Source: Pseudomonas capeferrum
GTDB taxonomy: Bacteria; Pseudomonadota; Gammaproteobacteria; Pseudomonadales; Pseudomonadaceae
Assembly (NCBI RefSeq): GCF_000731675.1
Contig: NZ_JMIT01000001.1
Location: 560,712 to 624,711, forward strand
Direction: 5' to 3'
Length of the DNA stretch: 64,000 nt
The position numbers and the translations under genes are program-made. Below the pieces are notes generated by a model. It was not told where the DNA came from. It ran no database searches and was given only the letters and a program-made list of their open reading frames with translations. The first letter of the stretch is position 1, and each line of letters starts with the position of its first letter. This document shows positions 43,178 through 54,200 of the stretch, piece after piece.

Positions 43178-44374
43178 GTGTTCAAACATGTCGATGCCTA
43201 TGCCGGCGACCCGATCCTCTCGCTGATGGAAACCTTCAAGGCCGATCCCCGTGCCGACAAGGTCAACCTGAGTATCGGCCTGTACTACGATGAAGCCGGC
43301 GTGGTGCCGCAGTTGGCAGCGGTGGATGCGGTCGAGAAACGCATCGCCGGCCAGGCTCACGAAGCCTCGCTCTACCTGCCGATGGAAGGCCTGGCCAGCT
43401 ACCGCCAGGCCATTCAGGCACTGCTGTTCGGTGCCGATCACCCGGCGGTGACCGGCGGCCGAGTGGCCACCGTGCAGACCGTGGGCGGTTCTGGCGCACT
43501 GAAAGTCGGTGCCGACTTCCTCAAACGTTATTTCCCGCAGTCCGAAGTCTGGGTCAGCAACCCGACCTGGGATAACCACCGCGCCATCTTCGAAGGCGCC
43601 GGTTTCAAGGTGAATAGCTACCCGTACTTCGACCAGACCAGCCGTGGCGTCGACTTCGCTGGCATGCTGCAAGCGCTGCAGACCTTGCCGGCCAACAGCG
43701 TCGTACTGCTGCACCCGTGCTGCCACAACCCGACCGGTGCCGACCTGGACCAGAACCAGTGGCAGCAAGTGGTGGAAGTGGTCAAGGCGCGTCAGCTGAT
43801 CCCGTTCCTCGACATCGCCTACCAGGGCTTCGGTGAGGGGCTGGTCGAAGATGCCTTCGCCATCCGCGAAATGGCCCGTGCCGGCGTGCCGTGCCTGGTC
43901 AGCAACTCGTTCTCGAAAATCTTCTCGCTGTACGGCGAGCGAGTAGGGGGCCTGTCGGTGGTCTGCGACGACGACGCCACTGCCCAGAGCGTACTCGGCC
44001 AGTTGAAGGCTACCGTGCGCCGCAACTACTCCAGCCCTCCCAACTTCGGTGCTCAGCTGGTTGCCGGCGTGCTCGGCGATGCCGCGCTCAATGCCCAGTG
44101 GGCGGCGGAGGTCGAAGTGATGCGCAAGCGTATCCTCGACATGCGTCAGGCACTGGTCGATGCCCTGGGCACGCTGCTGCCGGGGCAGGACTTCCAGTTC
44201 TTCCTGCGCCAGCGCGGCATGTTCAGCTACACCGGTTTCAGCGTCGAGCAGGTGCGTCGCCTGCGTGACGAGTTCGGCGTGTACCTGATCGACAGCGGCC
44301 GGGTGTGCATGTCTGGCCTGCGGCCGGCCAACCTGCAACGGGTGGCCGAGGCGTTCGCCGCGGTTCAGCAGTAA
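43178..44374 (+). CDS. amaC: Aromatic/D-lysine aminotransferase (TyrB fold), AmaC-like
   Basis: 398 residues, class-I aminotransferase subgroup of AspC/Tyr[22 protein letters not shown] is the typical N-terminus, [13 protein letters not shown] the substrate loop, and [19 protein letters not shown] holds the PLP Lys. GTG start with AAGGAG 8 bases before. In P. putida the homolog next to dpkA has been assigned to D-lysine transamination (AmaC) as well as aromatic amino acids; which role applies here cannot be settled from sequence. Follows dpkA with a 138-bp gap. Confidence 0.85.
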   Translation: MFKHVDAYAGDPILSLMETFKADPRADKVNLSIGLYYDEAGVVPQLAAVDAVEKRIAGQAHEASLYLPMEGLASYRQAIQALLFGADHPAVTGGRVATVQTVGGSGALKVGADFLKRYFPQSEVWVSNPTWDNHRAIFEGAGFKVNSYPYFDQTSRGVDFAGMLQALQTLPANSVVLLHPCCHNPTGADLDQNQWQQVVEVVKARQLIPFLDIAYQGFGEGLVEDAFAIREMARAGVPCLVSNSFSKIFSLYGERVGGLSVVCDDDATAQSVLGQLKATVRRNYSSPPNFGAQLVAGVLGDAALNAQWAAEVEVMRKRILDMRQALVDALGTLLPGQDFQFFLRQRGMFSYTGFSVEQVRRLRDEFGVYLIDSGRVCMSGLRPANLQRVAEAFAAVQQ

Positions 44375-44380
44375 TGTGAC

Positions 44381-44405
44381 AGGGGGGCCGTAAAGCGGTC
44401 CCCTT
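44381..44405 (+). terminator. Hairpin after the aminotransferase gene
   Basis: AGGGGGGCCG, loop TAAAG, CGGTCCCCTT, with one G-T pair in the stem, 7 bp after the stop codon. A short T-rich run follows (TTGGTTT). Plausible terminator, moderate strength. Confidence 0.5.
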
Positions 44406-44426
44406 GGTTTCACCTTGTTGTCATGA

Positions 44427-44468
44427 CAAGTGCAACCGTCCCTCGGACGGGGCTTCGCAAGTGCAACC
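44427..44468. promoter_or_regulatory. Direct repeats upstream of the HAAAP permease
   Basis: CAAGTGCAACC occurs at 44427-44437 and again at 44458-44468, 31 bp apart (three helical turns), with a CCGTCC-CTC-GGACGG hairpin between them. Same-face spacing is typical of activator or repressor site pairs. Which regulator binds is unknown; the neighbouring dpkA region has only a loose TTGCAAC match. Confidence 0.4.
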
Positions 44469-44570
44469 TTTCAGTGCACAATCGCGCCCTCTTTTTCGGT
44501 TGAGGGGTGCGATACGTCTGTTTCGCCACTCTCAGCCTGTTGCAGTCTTGCGAGTGGAGCTACACCCGGA

Positions 44571-45851
44571 ATGAATGAGCAGGCCCCAAGCGTCGAACGG
44601 CGCTATGAAGAATCGACCCCGGCAGCCTTGGGCAGCTGGGCACGTCAAGACACCACCTGGATGCTGGGCCTGTTTGGCACTGCCATCGGTGCAGGCACCT
44701 TGTTCCTGCCCATCAATGCCGGCTTGGGTGGCTTCTGGCCGTTGCTGATCCTGGCCGTACTGGCCTTCCCGATGACCTACTTCGCCCACCGCGGGCTGAC
44801 CCGTTTTGTCCTTTCCGGGCGCACGGGCGGCGATATCACGCAAGTGGTCGAGGAACATTTCGGCATCAAGGCCGGTGCGCTGATCACCGTGCTGTACTTC
44901 TTCGCCATCTTCCCGATCCTGCTTATCTATAGCGTGGCGCTGACCAACACCGTTACCAGCTTCATGGAAAACCAGTTGCACATGACGCCGCCGCCACGGG
45001 CGCTGCTGTCGTTCGTGCTGATCCTCGGCCTGCTGGCCATTGTGCGTTGCGGTGAGCAGGCCACGGTCAAGGTCATGAGCCTGCTGGTCTACCCGTTCAT
45101 CGTTGCCCTGGCGTTGCTGGGCCTGTACCTGGTCCCGCACTGGACCGGGGGTATCCTCGACAGCGCCACGCAACTGCCCTCGGGCTCCGCCTTCCTGCAC
45201 ACCGTGTGGCTGGCGATTCCGGTGATGGTGTTCTCGTTCAACCACTCACCGATCATCTCGGCCTTCGCCGTCGACCAGAAGCGCCGCTACGGCGAGCATG
45301 CCGATGAGCGCAGCGGCCAGATCCTCGCCCGCGCCCACCTGCTGATGGTGGCCATGGTGCTGTTCTTCGTCTTCAGTTGCGTGCTGACCCTCAGCAGTGC
45401 CCAACTGGCTGAGGCCAAGGCGCAGAACCTGTCGATCCTGTCGTACCTGGCCAACCACTTCAGCAACCCGACCATCGCCTTTGCCGCACCACTGATCGCC
45501 TTCATTGCCATCGCCAAGTCGTTCCTGGGCCACTACATCGGCGCCAGCGAAGGCCTCAAGGGCATCATCGTCAAGGCCGGTGCGCGCCCGGGTGCAAAAA
45601 CCCTGGACCGCGTGGTCGCTGCGCTGATGCTGGTGGTCTGCTGGATTGTCGCCACCCTCAACCCGAGCATTCTGGGCATGATCGAATCGCTGGGCGGCCC
45701 GATCATCGCGGTGTTGCTGTTCCTGATGCCGATGTACGCCATTCGCCGTGTACCGTCGATGCGCAAGTACAGCGGCGCGATGTCCAATGTGTTCGTCGTG
45801 ACAATCGGCGTGGTTGCGCTGACTTCGGTGGTTTACGGCTTGCTGAGCTGA
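44571..45851 (+). CDS. HAAAP family amino acid permease, SdaC-like
   Basis: 426 residues, 11 membrane helices. MLGLFGTAIGAGTLFLPINAGLGGFWPL is the signature of the hydroxy/aromatic amino acid permease family. SFNHSPIISAF in the centre is typical of serine/threonine members (SdaC). Proton-driven uptake of serine or another amino acid is expected. It lies downstream of the aminotransferase but after a hairpin and with its own upstream repeats, so it is probably transcribed separately. The start at 44571 has only a distant GGAG, so the start is less sure. Confidence 0.87.
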   Translation: MNEQAPSVERRYEESTPAALGSWARQDTTWMLGLFGTAIGAGTLFLPINAGLGGFWPLLILAVLAFPMTYFAHRGLTRFVLSGRTGGDITQVVEEHFGIKAGALITVLYFFAIFPILLIYSVALTNTVTSFMENQLHMTPPPRALLSFVLILGLLAIVRCGEQATVKVMSLLVYPFIVALALLGLYLVPHWTGGILDSATQLPSGSAFLHTVWLAIPVMVFSFNHSPIISAFAVDQKRRYGEHADERSGQILARAHLLMVAMVLFFVFSCVLTLSSAQLAEAKAQNLSILSYLANHFSNPTIAFAAPLIAFIAIAKSFLGHYIGASEGLKGIIVKAGARPGAKTLDRVVAALMLVVCWIVATLNPSILGMIESLGGPIIAVLLFLMPMYAIRRVPSMRKYSGAMSNVFVVTIGVVALTSVVYGLLS

Positions 45852-45871
45852 TTCACCACCGCTGCAAGCAG

Positions 45872-45908
45872 TGCCCAGGTCGCTTGTCGCGATCTGGGCA
45901 TTTTTTTT
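45872..45908 (+). terminator. Rho-independent terminator
   Basis: TGCCCAG ... CTGGGCA followed by eight T residues, 20 bp after the permease stop. The inner part ATCGCGACAAGCGA-type sequence also pairs. A textbook terminator. Confidence 0.92.
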
Positions 45909-45912
45909 GTCC

Positions 45913-45940
45913 ACAATAATTGTCTGGCAATAGAACAATT
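45913..45940. promoter_or_regulatory. Symmetric A/T-rich element upstream of tpx
   Basis: ACAATAATTGT at 45913-45923 is a perfect 11-bp palindrome, and AATTGT-N11-ACAATT spans 45918-45940. It lies about 80 bp before the tpx start, so it could be an operator or part of the promoter. It is not a clear match to the OxyR consensus. Confidence 0.4.
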
Positions 45941-46019
45941 TTAACTTCACCCATAGGCACCCGGCCGCCTTCATGCTTAACTCAGTGTCCTTTTCAAACC
46001 CCGCATAAGGATTTCGTTC

Positions 46020-46520
46020 ATGGCTCAAGTGACTCTCAAAGGCAACCCGGTTCAGGTCAAGGGCAACCTGCCGCAGGCCGGTGCTCAGGCCCCAGCCTTC
46101 TCGCTGGTGGGTGAAGGCCTGGCCGACCAGTCGCTGCAGAACTACGCCGGCAAGCGCAAGGTGCTGAACATCTTCCCGAGCGTCGATACCCCAACCTGCG
46201 CCACCTCTGTGCGCAAGTTCAATGCCCAGGCCAATGACGTGGCCAACACCGTGGTGCTGTGCATTTCCGCCGACCTGCCGTTCGCCCAGGCGCGCTTCTG
46301 CGGTGCCGAAGGCCTGGAGAACGTGAAAAACCTGTCGACCCTGCGCGGCGCCGAGTTCCTCGAGAACTACGGTGTGGCGATTGCTGACGGCCCGCTGGCC
46401 GGCCTGGCTGCGCGTGCGGTAGTGGTACTGGACGAGAACGACAAGGTGCTGCACAGCGAGCTGGTAGCTGAAATCGCTGAAGAGCCTAACTACGAGGCAG
46501 CGCTGGCTGTCCTGAAGTAA
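46020..46520 (+). CDS. tpx: Thiol peroxidase, atypical 2-Cys peroxiredoxin
   Basis: 166 residues, full length. Peroxidatic Cys60 in [14 protein letters not shown] and resolving Cys94 in [10 protein letters not shown] match E. coli Tpx. It reduces hydroperoxides using thioredoxin; the family is periplasmic or cytoplasmic depending on species, and no signal peptide is seen here. AAGG precedes the start. Flanked by terminators on both sides, so it is monocistronic. Confidence 0.95.
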   Translation: MAQVTLKGNPVQVKGNLPQAGAQAPAFSLVGEGLADQSLQNYAGKRKVLNIFPSVDTPTCATSVRKFNAQANDVANTVVLCISADLPFAQARFCGAEGLENVKNLSTLRGAEFLENYGVAIADGPLAGLAARAVVVLDENDKVLHSELVAEIAEEPNYEAALAVLK

Positions 46521-46590
46521 GGGCTTCTGGCGGGGCCGGTTACCGGTAACGGAACTCCAGCCACGCCCACCGCTCCAAGCAACACCCTGT

Positions 46591-46620
46591 AACGGCCCGG
46601 AACGATTTCCGGGCCGTTTT
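46591..46620 (+). terminator. Rho-independent terminator after tpx
   Basis: AACGGCCCGGAA, loop CGAT, TTCCGGGCCGTT, then more T residues. Perfect 12-bp stem 70 bp downstream of the tpx stop. Confidence 0.93.
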
Positions 46621-46751
46621 CGTTTAAAGTTCAGCGTTTTGGCAACGTCAGCCAAAGGTAAACCTCTGGTAAAGGGCCTTTGCTAAAACGATGCCAGTGC
46701 TTATCGTTCACCCTCCCCACATCGTTATTCCGAACAAGGTTCGTTCAACCC

Positions 46752-48023
46752 ATGCAAGCGTCCAAATCCCGTTCCTCCCGTCGCTGGCTCGTCGGCCTGC
46801 TGATCCTGCTGCTGGTGGCCTTGCTGGCCTGGTGGCTGTGGCCCGCAACGCCGGCCCACACAGAGGCCGGCAGCGGGCGCATGGGCAAGGGCGGGCGCCC
46901 AGGGTTCGGCGCATCCAGCGACCCGGTGCCGGTACGCGTCGAGCCGGCACGGGTTGGCGACTTCCCGCTCTATTACAAAGCCTTGGGCACGGTCACCGCG
47001 ACCAACACCGTCAACGTGCGCAGCCGGGTGGGCGGTGAGCTGGTCAAGATCCACTTCAAGGAAGGCCAGCAGGTCAAGGCCGGCGACCTGCTCGCCGAGA
47101 TCGACCCGCGCAGCTACCGCATCGCCTTGCAGCAGGCCGAAGGCACCCTGGCGCAGAACCAGGCTCAGTTGAAGAACGCCCAGGTAGACGTCGCGCGCTA
47201 CCGAGGCCTGTATGCCGAAGACAGCATCGCCAAACAGACCCTCGACACCGCCGAAGCCCAGGTCGCGCAGTTCCAGGGCCTGGTCAAGACCAACCAGGCG
47301 CAGGTCAACGACGCGCGCCTGAACCTCGATTTCACCCAGATCCGTGCGCCGATCAATGGCCGTGTAGGGCTGCGTCAGCTCGACCTGGGCAACCTGGTAG
47401 CCGCCAACGACACCACGGCGCTGGTCGTCATCACCCAGACCGAGCCGATCAACGTCGTGTTCACCCTGCCGGAAACCGAGCTGAGCACCGTACTGGAACG
47501 TTATCGCAGCGGCGCCAGCCTGCCGGTCGAAGCCTGGGACCGCAGCGACAGCAAGCTGCAGTCCAGCGGTGTACTGGGCAGTATCGATAACCAGATCGAC
47601 ACCACCACCGGCACCCTCAAGTTCAAGGGCAGGTTCGAGAACAAGGACCTGGCCCTGTTCCCCAACCAGTTCGTCAACGTGCGCCTGCTGGCCGACACCC
47701 TCAAGCAGGTGGTAATGGCCCCTGCGGCGGCCATCCAGTTCGGTAACGACGGCACCTTCGCCTATGTGATCAACGCCGAGAACACCGTCAACGTGCGCAA
47801 GCTCAAGGTCGGTGCCAGCGATGGTGAAAACAGCGTGATTCTCGAAGGCCTGGCTGCCGGCGACCGCCTTGTGCTGGAAGGCACCGACCGGCTGCGAGAG
47901 GGCACCAAGGTGGACGTGGTCGAAGACAGCTCGCAAGTGCCGACCACCCCCGGTCAGCACCTGCAAGGCCAGGACGCCAAGGGCGCCGCCCAGGCTGCTG
48001 AAGCAGGCAAGGCGGGCGCATGA
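46752..48023 (+). CDS. muxA: RND efflux membrane fusion protein MuxA/MdtA
   Basis: 423 residues. An N-terminal membrane anchor ([19 protein letters not shown], about 11-29) is followed by lipoyl, alpha-hairpin and beta-barrel parts: [20 protein letters not shown], then a Gln-rich coiled hairpin ([19 protein letters not shown]) and [16 protein letters not shown]. The Gly-Lys-rich region [11 protein letters not shown] is typical of MdtA. First gene of a four-gene operon, with its stop overlapping the start of muxB (ATGA). ATG 46752 is chosen because it opens the anchor helix. Confidence 0.93.
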   Translation: MQASKSRSSRRWLVGLLILLLVALLAWWLWPATPAHTEAGSGRMGKGGRPGFGASSDPVPVRVEPARVGDFPLYYKALGTVTATNTVNVRSRVGGELVKIHFKEGQQVKAGDLLAEIDPRSYRIALQQAEGTLAQNQAQLKNAQVDVARYRGLYAEDSIAKQTLDTAEAQVAQFQGLVKTNQAQVNDARLNLDFTQIRAPINGRVGLRQLDLGNLVAANDTTALVVITQTEPINVVFTLPETELSTVLERYRSGASLPVEAWDRSDSKLQSSGVLGSIDNQIDTTTGTLKFKGRFENKDLALFPNQFVNVRLLADTLKQVVMAPAAAIQFGNDGTFAYVINAENTVNVRKLKVGASDGENSVILEGLAAGDRLVLEGTDRLREGTKVDVVEDSSQVPTTPGQHLQGQDAKGAAQAAEAGKAGA

Positions 48024-51000
48024 ACCTCTCGCGCCTGTTCATCCTGCGGCCGGTCGCCACCACGCTGAGCATGCTGGCTATCGTCCTGGCCGGCCTGATT
48101 GCCTACACGTTGTTGCCGGTTTCGGCCCTGCCACAGGTCGATTACCCGACCATCCGGGTCATGACCCTGTACCCCGGCGCCAGCCCGCAAGTCATGACCA
48201 GTGCGGTCACCGCGCCGCTGGAACGCCAGTTCGGGCAAATGCCGGGCCTGACCCAGATGGCCTCGACCAGCTCCGGCGGTGCCTCGGTGCTGACCCTGCG
48301 TTTCAGCCTCGACATGAACATGGATGTCGCCGAGCAACAGGTGCAGGCAGCGATCAATGCGGCCAGCAACCTGCTGCCCAGCGACCTGCCCGCACCGCCG
48401 GTGTACAACAAGGTCAACCCGGCCGACACCCCGGTGCTGACCCTGGCCATTTCCTCCAAGACCATGCCGCTGCCCAAGCTCAACGACCTGGTCGATACCC
48501 GGGTGGCGCAAAAGCTCGCCCAGATCAGTGGCGTGGGCATGGTCAGTATCGCCGGTGGCCAACGCCAGGCGGTGCGCATCAAGGTCAACGTCGATGCCCT
48601 GGCTGCCAACGGCCTCAACCTCGATGACGTGCGTACGCTGATCGGCGCGTCCAACGTCAACCAGCCCAAAGGCAACTTTGACGGCCCGACCCGGGTGTCG
48701 ATGCTCGACGCCAACGACCAGCTGCGTTCCCCGGCGGAATACGCCAACCTGATCCTGGCCTACAACAACGGTGCGCCGCTGCGCCTGAAGGATGTGGCCG
48801 AGATCGTCGACGGTGCCGAAAACGAGCGCCTCGCCGCCTGGGCCAACGAAAACCAGGCCGTGTTGCTGAACATTCAGCGCCAGCCGGGGGCCAACGTCAT
48901 CGAAGTGGTCGACCGGATCAAGGAACTGCTGCCTTCGATCACCGACAACCTGCCGGCCGGCCTCGACGTGTCGGTGCTCACCGACCGTACCCAGACCATC
49001 CGCGCCGCGGTCAAGGACGTGCAGCACGAGTTGCTGATCGCCATCGTCCTGGTGGTCATGGTCACCTTCGTGTTCCTGCGCCGTTTCAGTGCCACCCTGA
49101 TCCCGTCGATTGCCGTCCCGTTGTCGTTGATCGGCACCTTTGGCGTGATGTACCTGGCCGGTTTTTCGGTGAACAACCTGACCCTCATGGCCCTGACCAT
49201 CGCCACCGGTTTCGTGGTGGACGATGCCATCGTCATGCTGGAGAACATCTCCCGGCACATCGAGGAAGGCGAAACCCCCATGCAGGCCGCGCTCAAGGGC
49301 GCCCGGCAGATCGGCTTCACCCTGATATCGCTGACCTTCTCGCTGATCGCGGTACTGATCCCGCTGCTGTTCATGGCCGATGTGGTCGGCCGGCTGTTCC
49401 GCGAGTTCGCGATCACCCTGGCGGTGGCGATCCTGATTTCCCTGGTCGTGTCGCTGACCCTCACGCCGATGATGTGCGCGCGCTTGCTCAAGCGCGAGCC
49501 CAAGGAAGAAGAGCAGGGCCGTTTCTACCGCGCCAGTGGCGCCTGGATCGACTGGCTCATCGAGCACTACGGCCGCGGCCTACAGTGGGTGCTCAGGCAC
49601 CAGCCGCTGACCCTGCTGGTGGCGGTGGCCAGCCTTGCGCTTACCGTGGTGCTCTACATGGCGGTGCCCAAGGGCTTCTTCCCGGTGCAGGACACCGGCG
49701 TGATCCAGGGTATTTCCGAAGCGCCGCAATCGACCTCGTTCGCCGCCATGAGCGAGCGCCAGCAGTCGCTGAGCAAGGTAATCCTGCAGGACCCGGCCGT
49801 GCAGAGCCTGTCGTCCTACATTGGCGTGGATGGCGACAACGCCACGCTCAACAGTGGGCGTTTGCTGATCAACCTCAAGCCGCACGGTGAACGTGACGTC
49901 ACCGCCGGCGAGGTCATCAGCCGCCTGCAGCCGCAGCTCGACAAGCTGGTGGGCATCCGCCTGTTCATGCAGCCGGTGCAGGACTTGAGTATCGAGGACC
50001 GGGTCAGCCGCACCCAGTACCAGTTCAGCCTGTCCTCGCCTGACGCCGACCTGCTGGCGCAGTGGAGCGGCAAGCTGGTGCAGGCGCTGCAACAGCGCCC
50101 GGAGCTTGCCGACGTGGCCAGCGACCTGCAGGACAAGGGCCTGCAGGTGTACCTGGTGATCGACCGCGACATGGCCAGCCGCCTCGGCATCACGGTTGCG
50201 CAGATCACCAACGCCTTGTACGACGCCTTCGGCCAGCGGCAGATCTCGACCATCTACACCCAGGCCAGCCAGTACCGCGTGGTGCTGCAGTCGCAAGCCG
50301 CCGCCAGCATCGGCCCGCAGGCCCTGGAGTCGATCCACGTCAAGGCCACCGATGGCGGCCAGGTGCGGTTGTCGGCGCTGGCGCGGATCGAGCAGCGCCA
50401 GGCGCAGTTGGCGATTTCGCACATCGGCCAGTTCCCGGCGGTGATGATGTCGTTCAACCTGGCCCATGGCGCGTCGCTGGGCGAGGCGGTCAAGGTCATC
50501 GAGCAGGTGCAGCAGGAGATCGGCATGCCGATTGGCGTGCAAACCCGCTTCCAGGGCGCCGCAGAAGCCTTCCAGGCCTCGCTGTCGAGCACCTTGCTGC
50601 TGATTCTCGCCGCCGTGGTGACCATGTACATCGTGCTGGGGGTGCTCTACGAGAGCTACGTCCACCCGGTGACCATCCTTTCGACCTTGCCCTCGGCGGC
50701 GGTCGGCGCGTTGCTGGCATTGCTCATCAGTGGCAACGACCTGGGCATGATCGCCATCATCGGCATCATCCTGCTGATCGGCATCGTCAAGAAGAACGCG
50801 ATCATGATGATCGACTTCGCCCTTGAAGCCGAACGCCATCAGGGCATGACCCCGCAGGACGCCATCTACCAGGCCGCGTTGCTACGCTTCCGGCCGATCC
50901 TGATGACCACCCTGGCTGCGCTGTTCGGTGCGGTGCCGCTGATGCTCGCAACCGGCTCCGGTGCCGAACTGCGCCAGCCGCTGGGCCTGGTGATGGTGGG

Positions 51001-51115
51001 CGGGCTGCTGGTCAGCCAGGTGCTGACACTGTTCACCACGCCGGTCATCTACCTTTATTTTGATCGGCTTGCGCGTCGTTTTGGTCGGCAGGACGTTGCG
51101 GAGGAGCCGGCATGA
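48020..51115 (+). CDS. muxB: RND efflux pump subunit MuxB/MdtB
   Basis: 1031 residues, 12 membrane helices and two large periplasmic loops. [22 protein letters not shown] is the usual N-terminus, and [19 protein letters not shown] carries the proton-relay Asp pair in helix 4. It forms a heteromeric pump with MuxC, as in E. coli MdtBC and P. aeruginosa MuxBC, exporting drugs such as novobiocin, aztreonam and macrolides in those species. It overlaps muxA by ATGA. The gap before muxC (109 bp) is larger than usual and holds an inverted repeat. Confidence 0.94.
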   Translation: MNLSRLFILRPVATTLSMLAIVLAGLIAYTLLPVSALPQVDYPTIRVMTLYPGASPQVMTSAVTAPLERQFGQMPGLTQMASTSSGGASVLTLRFSLDMNMDVAEQQVQAAINAASNLLPSDLPAPPVYNKVNPADTPVLTLAISSKTMPLPKLNDLVDTRVAQKLAQISGVGMVSIAGGQRQAVRIKVNVDALAANGLNLDDVRTLIGASNVNQPKGNFDGPTRVSMLDANDQLRSPAEYANLILAYNNGAPLRLKDVAEIVDGAENERLAAWANENQAVLLNIQRQPGANVIEVVDRIKELLPSITDNLPAGLDVSVLTDRTQTIRAAVKDVQHELLIAIVLVVMVTFVFLRRFSATLIPSIAVPLSLIGTFGVMYLAGFSVNNLTLMALTIATGFVVDDAIVMLENISRHIEEGETPMQAALKGARQIGFTLISLTFSLIAVLIPLLFMADVVGRLFREFAITLAVAILISLVVSLTLTPMMCARLLKREPKEEEQGRFYRASGAWIDWLIEHYGRGLQWVLRHQPLTLLVAVASLALTVVLYMAVPKGFFPVQDTGVIQGISEAPQSTSFAAMSERQQSLSKVILQDPAVQSLSSYIGVDGDNATLNSGRLLINLKPHGERDVTAGEVISRLQPQLDKLVGIRLFMQPVQDLSIEDRVSRTQYQFSLSSPDADLLAQWSGKLVQALQQRPELADVASDLQDKGLQVYLVIDRDMASRLGITVAQITNALYDAFGQRQISTIYTQASQYRVVLQSQAAASIGPQALESIHVKATDGGQVRLSALARIEQRQAQLAISHIGQFPAVMMSFNLAHGASLGEAVKVIEQVQQEIGMPIGVQTRFQGAAEAFQASLSSTLLLILAAVVTMYIVLGVLYESYVHPVTILSTLPSAAVGALLALLISGNDLGMIAIIGIILLIGIVKKNAIMMIDFALEAERHQGMTPQDAIYQAALLRFRPILMTTLAALFGAVPLMLATGSGAELRQPLGLVMVGGLLVSQVLTLFTTPVIYLYFDRLARRFGRQDVAEEPA

Positions 51116-51127
51116 GCGGCCTCAAGC

Positions 51128-51216
51128 ATCAAGCCGCAAGCTGCAAGCTGATTGGCGTGAGCCGGAGTTCCGAGCCTGCTCGCACGCCCACTTGTAGCTT
51201 GCAACTTGCAGCTTGG
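51128..51216. repeat. Inverted repeat between muxB and muxC
   Basis: Left part CAAGCCGCAAGCTGCAAGCT (51128-51147) faces AGCTTGCAACTTGCAGCTT (51196-51214). The arms pair with a few mismatches and an indel, enclosing a 50-base loop with CGGAGTTCCG. It is transcribed in the middle of the efflux operon, where tight coupling is otherwise the rule. Confidence 0.7.
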
Positions 51217-51224
51217 AGCTGCAA

Positions 51225-54200
51225 ATGAACCTGTCCGGACCGTTCATTCGACGCCCGGTGGCGACGATGTTGCTGAGCCTGGCCATCATGCTGCTGGGCG
51301 GGGTCAGCTTCGGCCTGCTGCCGGTTGCGCCGCTGCCGCAGATGGACTTCCCGGTGATCGTGGTGCAGGCCAACCTGTCCGGTGCCAGCCCTGAGGTCAT
51401 GGCCGCCACCGTGGCCACGCCGCTGGAACGCAAGCTGGGCAGTATCGCCGGCGTTACCACGCTGACCAGCAGCTCCAACCAGGGCTCGACGCGGGTGATC
51501 ATCGGCTTTGAAATGGGCCGTGACATCGACGGCGCGGCGCGTGAGGTGCAGGCGGCCATCAATGCCACCCGCAACCTGCTGCCCAGCGGCATGCGCAGCA
51601 TGCCCACGTACAAGAAGATCAACCCGTCGCAGGCACCGATCATGGTGCTGTCGCTGACCTCCGATGTGCTGCAGAAGGGCCAGCTGTACGATTTGGCAGA
51701 CACCATCCTGTCGCAGAGCCTGGCCCAGGTATCCGGGGTAGGGGAGGTGCAGATCGGCGGCAGTTCGCTGCCGGCCGTGCGCATTTCGGTGGAGCCGCAG
51801 TTGCTCAACCAGTACGGCGTGTCGCTGGACGAGGTGCGCACCGCCGTGGCCAACGCCAACCAGCGCCGGCCCATGGGCTTCGTCGAGGATGCCGAGCGTA
51901 GCTGGGAGGTGCGGGCCAACGACCAGCTGGAAACGGCCAAGGACTACGAGCCGGTGGTGATCCGCCAGCAGAACGGCACCATCCTGCGTCTGTCCGACGT
52001 GGCGACCATCACCGACAGCGTCGAGAACCGCTACAACAGCGGCTTCTTCAACGACCAGAGCGCGGTGCTGCTGGTGGTCAACCGCCAGACCGGGGCCAAC
52101 ATCATCGAAACGGTCGACCAGATCAAGGCGCAGTTGCCGGCGTTGCAGTCGCTGCTGCCGGCCAGCGTCCAGTTGAATGTGGCCATGGACCGCTCGCCGG
52201 TGATCAAGGCGACCCTCAAGGAGGCCGAGCACACCCTGTTGATCGCGGTGGGGCTGGTGATCCTGGTGGTCTACCTGTTCCTTGGCAGCCTGCGTGCCTC
52301 GTTGATCCCGAGCCTGGCGGTACCGGTGTCGCTGGTGGGCACCTTTGCCGTCATGTACCTGTGCGGTTTCTCCCTCAACAACCTGTCGCTGATGGCGCTG
52401 ATTTTGGCCACCGGCCTGGTGGTGGACGATGCCATCGTGGTGCTGGAGAACATCTCCCGGCACATCGAGGATGGCCAGCCGCCGATGCGTGCGGCGTTCC
52501 TGGGTGCCAAGGAAGTGGGTTTCACGCTGTTGTCGATGAACGTGTCGCTGGTGGCGGTATTCGTCTCGATCCTGTTCATGGGCGGCATCGTGCGCAGCCT
52601 GTTCCAGGAGTTTTCGATCACGTTGGCGGCGGCGATCATCGTCTCGCTGGTGGTCTCGCTGACCCTGACACCGATGCTCTGCGCGCGCTGGCTCAAGCCG
52701 CACCAGGCGCAGCAGACGCGCGTGCAGCGCTGGAGCGACAAGCTGCACCAGCGCATGGTCAATGGCTATGACCGCAGCCTTGGCTGGGCGCTGCGCCACA
52801 AGCGCCTGACCCTGCTCAGCCTGTTGGCCACTATCGGCATCAACATTGCCCTGTACGTGGTGGTGCCCAAGACACTGATGCCGCAGCAGGACACCGGCCA
52901 GTTGATGGGCTTTATCCGGGGTGACGATGGCCTGTCGTTCAGCGTGATGCAGCCGAAGATGGAAATCTACCGCCGCGCCTTGCTCGCCGACCCTGCGGTG
53001 CAGAGTGTGGCGGGCTTCATCGGCGGCAACAGTGGCACCAACAATGCCATGGTGCTGGTGCGCCTGAAACCGATCAACGAGCGCAAGATCGATGCCCAGA
53101 AGGTTATCGAGCGCTTGCGTAAAGAGATGCCCAAGGTGCCCGGCGGGCGCCTGTTCCTGATGGCCGACCAGGACCTGCAACTGGGTGGCGGCGGGCGTGA
53201 CCAGACTTCGTCGCAGTACCTCTATACCCTGCAGAGCGGCGACCTGGCAGCCCTGCGCGAGTGGTTCCCGAAAGTGGTCGCGGCGGTGCGTGCCTTGCCC
53301 GAGTTGACCGCCATCGACGCCCGTGACGGCGCCGGCACCCAGCAGGTAACCCTGGTGGTCGATCGTGATCAGGCCAAGCGCCTGGGCATCGACATGGACA
53401 TGGTCACCACGGTGCTCAACAACGCCTACAGCCAGCGGCAGATCTCGACCATCTACGACAGCCTCAACCAGTACCAGGTAGTGCTGGAGATCAACCCGAA
53501 ATACGCCTGGGACCCGAGTACCCTGGAGCAGGTGCAGGTGATCACCAATGATGGCGCCCGGGTGCCGTTGTCGACCATTGCCCACTACGAGAACAGCCTG
53601 GCCAATGACCGGGTCAGCCACGAGGGCCAGTTCGCCTCCGAAGACATTGCCTTCGACGTTGCCGAAGGCTACAGCCCCGACCAGGCCATGGCCGCAGTGG
53701 AGCGGGCGGTGGCCAAGCTGGGCCTGCCCGAGGAAGTCATCGCCAAGCTCGGCGGCACCGCCGACGCTTTCGCCAAGACCCAGGAAGGCCAGCCCTTCAT
53801 GATTCTTGGCGCGTTGGTGCTGGTGTACCTGGTGCTGGGCATTCTTTATGAAAGCTACATTCACCCGCTGACCATTCTCTCGACACTGCCCTCGGCCGGC
53901 GTCGGTGCCTTGCTGGCGCTGTATGTCACCGGCGGCGAGTTCAGCCTCATCTCGCTGCTGGGCCTGTTCCTGCTGATTGGCGTGGTGAAGAAGAACGCGA
54001 TCCTGATGATCGACCTGGCGCTGCAACTGGAGCGCCACCAGGGCCTGTCGCCGGAGGAGTCCATCCGCCGCGCTTGCCTGTTGCGCTTGCGGCCGATTCT
54101 GATGACCACCCTGGCGGCCATCCTTGGCGCCTTGCCGCTGCTGGTCAGCCGTGCCGAAGGCGCGGAAATGCGCCAGCCGCTGGGTTTGACCATCATCGGC

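Noticed and set aside
44430..44570. 47-residue N-terminal extension of the HAAAP permease
   Set aside because: The extra residues are not membrane-like and include the direct repeats; family members begin near the ATG at 44571.
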